A DNA stretch of 10,608 nucleotides from CAYJPA01 sp964371945. Its GTDB lineage: Bacteria; Chloroflexota; Chloroflexia; Thermomicrobiales; UBA6265. Location of the stretch: positions 1 to 10,608 of the forward strand of contig CAYJPA010000125.1 in assembly GCA_964371945.1 (NCBI GenBank), in the 5' to 3' direction. The stretch's first letter is position 1; every line of letters starts with the position of its first letter. Made by a program: the position numbers and the translations under genes. The notes beneath the pieces are model-generated. The model was not told the DNA's origin and ran no database searches. It was given only the letters and a program-made list of their open reading frames with translations. Shown piece after piece: positions 6,351-10,608 of the stretch.

Positions 6351-9300
6351 CTAATCATCGAGATCTTCGACGGCGTCCAGCGGACCTTCATATACTTGCC
6401 GAGCTTGATACCACTCCCAAATCAGCTCGCGTTCATTGGGGCCGACGTGGAGAACCTCGCTGGTTTCGTCCAGGAGGTCACGTGGAGCACGGCTGTTTAG
6501 CAATGGCATCTCTTCCGCAATCGGTACCTCAATAACGACGTTATCAGATTTCAATTCAAGGTATCCGCCCCGAAGTTTGGTAGTCATCTTGTCAAGAAGC
6601 CAATAGATAACTGGTGAATTGAGGTATCTGCAAAGATTTTCAGTTCCGCCAGGAATGATATAGCCCTTATCGTTAACATAGGATCCGGTGTCATCAACGG
6701 CAAATCTGGCCTCCCACGGTGGTGTGTTTCGTGGCCAAACTATCTTTGATACATCAAAGTCTCGATAGTAAGCCACGTTGTCCTGTATTTCATACCACTG
6801 GTAGTCACCCGGTTTTCTTCCTTTTTTCATTCGGGGCTCTCCCGGCTGCTTGGGTTGTAGTGCTTCCCGCCACTGCAAAAGGTGCTCATGGACCGCGGGA
6901 TAGTTTTGAATTGCGATGCCGCGCCTAGTGAATATGACGTAAAGCCCAGCCCATTTTGGCGTCCAGCGTTTGATGTCACCTCCGCGCAACCAGGGTTTGA
7001 TGAGCTCGGCAGATCGAGGATCGGCGGCGACCAGCTCATCTCGCTTGGTCTGATCAATCACGAAAGCGTCGTTGAGTCCGGTCTTGATTCCATAATAGAT
7101 GCGTCCGTTGACGTACTGACCCAGGGGCGTTCCAGTATTCATCAGGCGTTCAAAAAGCCGCACGAGCGTGGGGTCTTCAAGTATCCAACCCCCTTTGCGA
7201 AGGAGAACCTGAGGAAAGCCTGGAGCGGCGTTCGCCCCGATCAAACCGTTGAGCTCCTGTAATCCCGACCTCACGTGCTCTGTATTGACGGTCTGGACCT
7301 CGTCCTTCAATTGCTTCCTAATCGGAACTGAAAGATCGGCGACAGCCACAAAACCCTCGGGATTTGGCTCGATATCCTTCTTGCCGACGATCACGGCAGG
7401 GTATGCGGCAACCGAGAAGACCGGAAGGTCGCCGAAGTCGATCACCTGCTCCATTTGGAGATTCTTCGGCAAAAATTCTCGAAGCTTCTCACCATAATTT
7501 GCTCGCATGTACTTGTTGCTCGTGATGTACGACAGCCAGCCGCCCTGTTTCAGCAACTGCACCGCCCGCGCAAAGAAAAAGACGTAGAGATCAGCGGTTC
7601 CTGCATACGCGCCCGCGAACGCCGCGGCATACGATTCCTGATCGATCGGTGAAAGGTTCTCTTGTCGTACATACGGTGGATTGGCGACCACGATGTCAAA
7701 TCCACCGTTTTCAAACACAGTTGGAAACACGAGCGGCCACAGCAGCGGTTTCAAAAACGGCGCATTGGGTTGCAGTCCGGCCTGCAGCGCCTTGAGCGAA
7801 TCCAGATGTCGTTCCGCGTTGCGTACTGCATTCTGAGTCGGTCTCGCCGCCGTCTGAACCCGATTCAATGCGGTTTCCGCATCGCGCACAGCCGCGTCCA
7901 ACTGGCCCGCCGCGATCTCCAGCTGCAAGGCCCGTATCCGTTCGGCCAGTGTTCGGAGTCGTGTTGCCCGCGCCCGCACGTCTGCTTCGTTGTACTGACT
8001 GACCAGACCGCTCAGCTCCCGGAACTTCCGCTCGGTCTCGAAATCCGTTTGCACGTGCGCCAGGGGAAGCGAGTGGATAAAGGGCCGCACGCCCATCCTG
8101 TCCACCAGGCTGTCACCGGCCACCACCCTGAATTCGAGATTCGGCAACGGATGGATATCGCTCAGTCGCGCTACGTCGTATTCGATCACCAGTGAAAGCC
8201 AGAGCCGCAGTCGACAGATCTCGACCGCCGCGGAGTTGATGTCGACCCCGTACAGGCTGTGCGTGATCGCGTGCCGCTTCCAGTCGTACACAAGCTCCGA
8301 ACCGCGATCGATATTGGCGTCGATCGTCGCGGAGCGTACCCCTCGCCGCAACAACACGATCTCTTGCAGCATCCCGACCAGAAACGCGCCGGAACCGACC
8401 GCGGGGTCCACGGCTGTCACATCGTCCAATGCTTCCGTGAGCGCGCTTTCGCCGGCCGCGGTCAGACGAAGCGCCGTTTCCTGCCAATCGATCGCTTCTC
8501 GTCTGAGACCGTCGATCGTTTCTTGCGCAACCCCGGTTCGATCTCGCAAATACCCGTCAAGTGCGTGCCGGCACATATACCGCACGATCTCGCGCGGGGT
8601 GTAGTAGGCGCCGGTTTCGTGCCGGTCGTCCTCCTGGTACAGATTCTCGAACACCTTGCCCAGAAGCTCGGGATCGGGGTCGACGCTCTGATCGTCCGGC
8701 GTCGACTCCTGCGTGGTAAAGCGGTAACTGCGCAACAACCCAAGAATCGTTCGCGACCGCGTTTGCGCGCGCCGTGCGGTTGTCAGTTCAGGATTGTCGC
8801 GCGCGGGATCGAACAGCGCGTCTGGAAGCCCGATGGTCATGGTTCGCAGGTTGTCGTCGCCGATGCCAAACAGCGACCGCTCAAACGGATCGGCATCTGC
8901 CCGGAAGAGCCCACCGTCGATGTAAGGAGCTCGGGTGTTCAGTGCGAGCTCGGCCGCGCGGTGGCGTTCGTCATGCGCCGGTTCGCCCAGCGCGTCGAAA
9001 AAGAGGGGAACGAGCACCTCCGCGTAGTACGTGTCGCCGGGTTTTGGCCGCGCTCGAAACAGATCCACCATAAATGTCCGGGGTCCCGGAATGCCGTCGC
9101 TGCCAAGCCAGCCCTTTTGCTGCAGGAACCAGAGGAAGAGCAGCCGGCTGAGCTGCCGGGTTGCGAAGGCATTGACCTTGAATTGCCGCTCTCGTTGCAC
9201 CGCCGAGGGTTGTTTCGCGGTCAGATCCGCGACGCTCCACCCTTCGAGCACGGGGTGATCGGCGTTCTGCTCGAGTAATGCGCGTCCGATCTGATCGCGA

Positions 9301-10370
9301 AGCTCCTTGAACTCCTTGTAAAACGCATCGGTGACCCGCTCGACATTGAACGCGCCGTTCCAGCGATGCACGATTTGCTGGATCGAAGTCAACCCTTCGA
9401 CGTTGAGATCGTTGAACAATTCAATGTGATAGCGCGTGGGGCGATCGGGCTCGATGACCGCCCGCACGGTGCCGAACGGTCTGCCGCTTCGCTGCCGCGG
9501 GTAAACGATTTCGATTTCGTTCCGCCGGGAATCGCCGGTTCCGGCGTTGTCGTCGATCATGACGACCAGGAAACGCGCGTCCTGACTGCCGTCGAGTGTC
9601 AGTGCGCGGGCAAGCCGCCGCCGGTATCGCTCGCGGGCCGCCGAACGTTCCGGCCAGTCGCTGAGATAGGCCAGATAGAGTCCCGCCGAAGCGTTCGCCA
9701 CCGGTTTCTGCCCAACGCGATAGAGCCGCCCAAAGTCCGCGCCCAACGTGCGGGCGAGATCGGTTTGGGCGCCGGGTGGCAGCAAATTGACGGGCGCCGT
9801 GATGGCGCGAAAGCCAAGTTCCTCGGCCAACGCCACTGCCGACCGTTCATCGCGACTCAGCATTTGCAGCGCGGCGCGAATCTTGTTCGTTTCAATCTGA
9901 ACCTTTTGAGGCCGATACGGGTGCTCTGGCCACCACTGTCGCAAAGCGTCGCGTTGTTGCCGGAAAACGGTGACCGCCTCCTGGCGGTCAGCCGGCGACA
10001 GCAGATCGAAGCGGCCCGCGTGCTGCAGATCGTTACGATAGGTGATCGCCGTTTGATTCTGCTGATTGAGCTGCCTGATCCAGTTCGTGGGCGGATTGCC
10101 AAGCGCCTGGAGCGCTGCCTGTTGAGCTTGGGCGAGCTCAACGTATTGTGGAAACTGCAAGAAATGCAGTGGAGTGAATTGGCCGGTCGGAACGGCACGT
10201 CGCCGGGCTTCGTAGTTGGTGATTGCATCGGTGCCGGGATCGCCCAGTCCGCTCACGAGCGCTTCACTGCCGATTCCGCTCGTTGCCGAGAGCCAGAGTA
10301 AAAGCGAAATCCATCGAGATTCGATCTCGTCGAGCAGTCCGCGTGCTTCGCTAAATTCGGTACTTGGCAT
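6351..10370 (-). CDS. Eco57I-type N6-adenine DNA methylase with C-terminal specificity region
   Basis: This is a 1339-residue protein. Residues 587-592 are GAYYTP, the usual lead-in of this methylase class. Motif I is DPAVGSGAF (655-663), the SAM-binding loop. YGVDINSAAVEICRLRLWL around D710 is the following acidic strand and helix. N897-PPY is the catalytic motif IV of N6-adenine methylases. A helical, probably coiled-coil stretch (about 790-866) is inserted before motif IV. The C-terminal part resembles TaqI/Eco57I-type specificity regions: KTGLNDAFVI (about 1096), LRGGDIKRW (about 1128) and NLCRYLNSPVIYWLL. The first 470 or so residues show no clear PD-(D/E)XK nuclease motif, so it may only modify DNA. 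It uses SAM to methylate adenine and should protect self DNA. The ATG at 10370 has GAGGAG at 9-base spacing. It is the first gene of the operon and longer than Eco57I-like enzymes of about 1000 residues. DISARM DrmMI and BREX PglX are related alternatives. Confidence 0.9.
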   Translation of the reverse strand: MPSTEFSEARGLLDEIESRWISLLLWLSATSGIGSEALVSGLGDPGTDAITNYEARRRAVPTGQFTPLHFLQFPQYVELAQAQQAALQALGNPPTNWIRQLNQQNQTAITYRNDLQHAGRFDLLSPADRQEAVTVFRQQRDALRQWWPEHPYRPQKVQIETNKIRAALQMLSRDERSAVALAEELGFRAITAPVNLLPPGAQTDLARTLGADFGRLYRVGQKPVANASAGLYLAYLSDWPERSAARERYRRRLARALTLDGSQDARFLVVMIDDNAGTGDSRRNEIEIVYPRQRSGRPFGTVRAVIEPDRPTRYHIELFNDLNVEGLTSIQQIVHRWNGAFNVERVTDAFYKEFKELRDQIGRALLEQNADHPVLEGWSVADLTAKQPSAVQRERQFKVNAFATRQLSRLLFLWFLQQKGWLGSDGIPGPRTFMVDLFRARPKPGDTYYAEVLVPLFFDALGEPAHDERHRAAELALNTRAPYIDGGLFRADADPFERSLFGIGDDNLRTMTIGLPDALFDPARDNPELTTARRAQTRSRTILGLLRSYRFTTQESTPDDQSVDPDPELLGKVFENLYQEDDRHETGAYYTPREIVRYMCRHALDGYLRDRTGVAQETIDGLRREAIDWQETALRLTAAGESALTEALDDVTAVDPAVGSGAFLVGMLQEIVLLRRGVRSATIDANIDRGSELVYDWKRHAITHSLYGVDINSAAVEICRLRLWLSLVIEYDVARLSDIHPLPNLEFRVVAGDSLVDRMGVRPFIHSLPLAHVQTDFETERKFRELSGLVSQYNEADVRARATRLRTLAERIRALQLEIAAGQLDAAVRDAETALNRVQTAARPTQNAVRNAERHLDSLKALQAGLQPNAPFLKPLLWPLVFPTVFENGGFDIVVANPPYVRQENLSPIDQESYAAAFAGAYAGTADLYVFFFARAVQLLKQGGWLSYITSNKYMRANYGEKLREFLPKNLQMEQVIDFGDLPVFSVAAYPAVIVGKKDIEPNPEGFVAVADLSVPIRKQLKDEVQTVNTEHVRSGLQELNGLIGANAAPGFPQVLLRKGGWILEDPTLVRLFERLMNTGTPLGQYVNGRIYYGIKTGLNDAFVIDQTKRDELVAADPRSAELIKPWLRGGDIKRWTPKWAGLYVIFTRRGIAIQNYPAVHEHLLQWREALQPKQPGEPRMKKGRKPGDYQWYEIQDNVAYYRDFDVSKIVWPRNTPPWEARFAVDDTGSYVNDKGYIIPGGTENLCRYLNSPVIYWLLDKMTTKLRGGYLELKSDNVVIEVPIAEEMPLLNSRAPRDLLDETSEVLHVGPNERELIWEWYQARQVYEGPLDAVEDLDD

Positions 10371-10374
10371 CTAC

Positions 10375-10389
10375 GCTTGCTCCTCAAGC
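10375..10389 (-). promoter_or_regulatory. Ribosome binding site of the methylase gene, within a small hairpin
   Basis: On the minus strand GCTTG-AGGAG-CAAGC forms a perfect 5-bp stem with the Shine-Dalgarno AGGAG as its loop. GAGGAG ends 9 bases before the ATG at 10370. The ribosome binding site itself is clear. Whether the hairpin has a role is inference. Confidence 0.6.
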
Positions 10390-10476
10390 ACCGCGGTTCA
10401 CTCGGACTTGGATAGTCAATTTCCTCAGTTGAATAATATTATCACCATTCGGCGCCGCGGTATCTCGTCGGATCTA

Positions 10477-10495
10477 CTTCACAAATGCTGTGAAG
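10477..10495. promoter_or_regulatory. Perfect 7+7 inverted repeat, possible operator
   Basis: CTTCACA, a 5-base spacer AATGC, then TGTGAAG. The perfect arms and 19-base span fit a dimeric regulator site. It lies about 107 bases upstream of the methylase start, where a control site for the operon would be expected. No regulator gene is adjacent in the window, and no T-run suggests a terminator. Confidence 0.4.
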
Positions 10496-10541
10496 CGTGC
10501 AACCTTAACCGGTGTATCAGGGCGCGCATCTCGCCGAACGA

Positions 10542-10608
10542 CTCAACCCCGGAGCGACAGCCTCGTTCTCAACCCCGGGGCGACAGCCTCGTTCTCAACC
10601 CCGGGGCG
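10542..10608. repeat. 26-bp tandem repeat, about 2.6 copies, open at the window end
   Basis: Units start at 10542, 10568 and 10594, each with CTCAACCCCGG. The unit continues with a GCGACAG block and ends CCTCGTT. The first two copies differ by one base (CCGGAGCG against CCGGGGCG), and the third is cut by the window edge. The second and third copies contain the palindrome CCCCGGGG. There are no unique spacers between units, so this is not CRISPR. The true copy number is unknown. Confidence 0.85.

Noticed and set aside
8259..9278. 339-codon plus-strand open frame
   Set aside because: It is antisense to the methylase catalytic region, with arginine-rich low-information translation and no recognisable motif.
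9366..10301. 311-codon plus-strand open frame
   Set aside because: It is antisense to the methylase N-terminal region and has no motif or ribosome binding site support.
10433..10442. ATAATATTAT palindrome as the -10 element of the methylase promoter
   Set aside because: It is -10-like, but no -35 sequence lies at suitable spacing on the minus strand, so a promoter cannot be supported.
10542..10608. CRISPR array
   Set aside because: The units abut directly with no unique spacers, and no cas gene is in the window.

Overview
The window comes from a high-GC environmental bacterium, probably a soil-type chromosome. Most of it looks to be around 60% GC or higher. It carries small accessory genes typical of such genomes: DUF1801, TfoX/Sxy-like, SRPBCC and a toastrack-like repeat protein. 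Nothing here identifies the phylum, and there are no rRNA, tRNA, transposase, integrase or CRISPR signals.

Left side (1-2428): on the plus strand there is a DUF1801-family gene (55-489) broken by one in-frame TAG. Facing it on the minus strand are two co-oriented small genes, an SRPBCC/polyketide-cyclase-like protein (861-1382) followed by a TfoX/Sxy-like protein (502-813). A 272-base divergent intergenic region (1383-1654) separates these from a plus-strand 257-residue protein (1655-2428) built from about six short beta-type repeats centred on G-A/P-G-like turns.

Right side (2442-10608): one minus-strand operon of three tightly packed genes, read right to left. The first is a 1339-residue Eco57I-type N6-adenine DNA methylase (6351-10370). 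The second is an 82-residue protein that is essentially a free-standing RAMA-like domain (6086-6334). The third is a 1214-residue protein with an N-terminal phospholipase-D-type nuclease domain joined to an SNF2-type helicase (2442-6086). The methylase stop and the small gene start are 16 bases apart, and the small gene stop overlaps the helicase start (TAATG). The upstream region (10371-10608) holds a strong ribosome binding site inside a small hairpin, a 7+7 inverted repeat that could be an operator, and a 26-bp tandem repeat that runs off the window end.

Interpretation: the three genes look like a restriction-like anti-phage system. The methylase would mark self DNA, the RAMA protein is a candidate reader or adaptor of modified or unmodified DNA, and the PLD-SNF2 protein would translocate on and cut foreign DNA. 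The parts recall the methylase and helicase of DISARM and type ISP/IIG restriction systems, but the arrangement differs: PLD fused to the helicase, RAMA as a separate gene, and no clear nuclease motif in the methylase. The DNA for the specificity half of the methylase and for the RAMA gene is clearly lower in GC than the rest, which suggests exchange of the recognition module.
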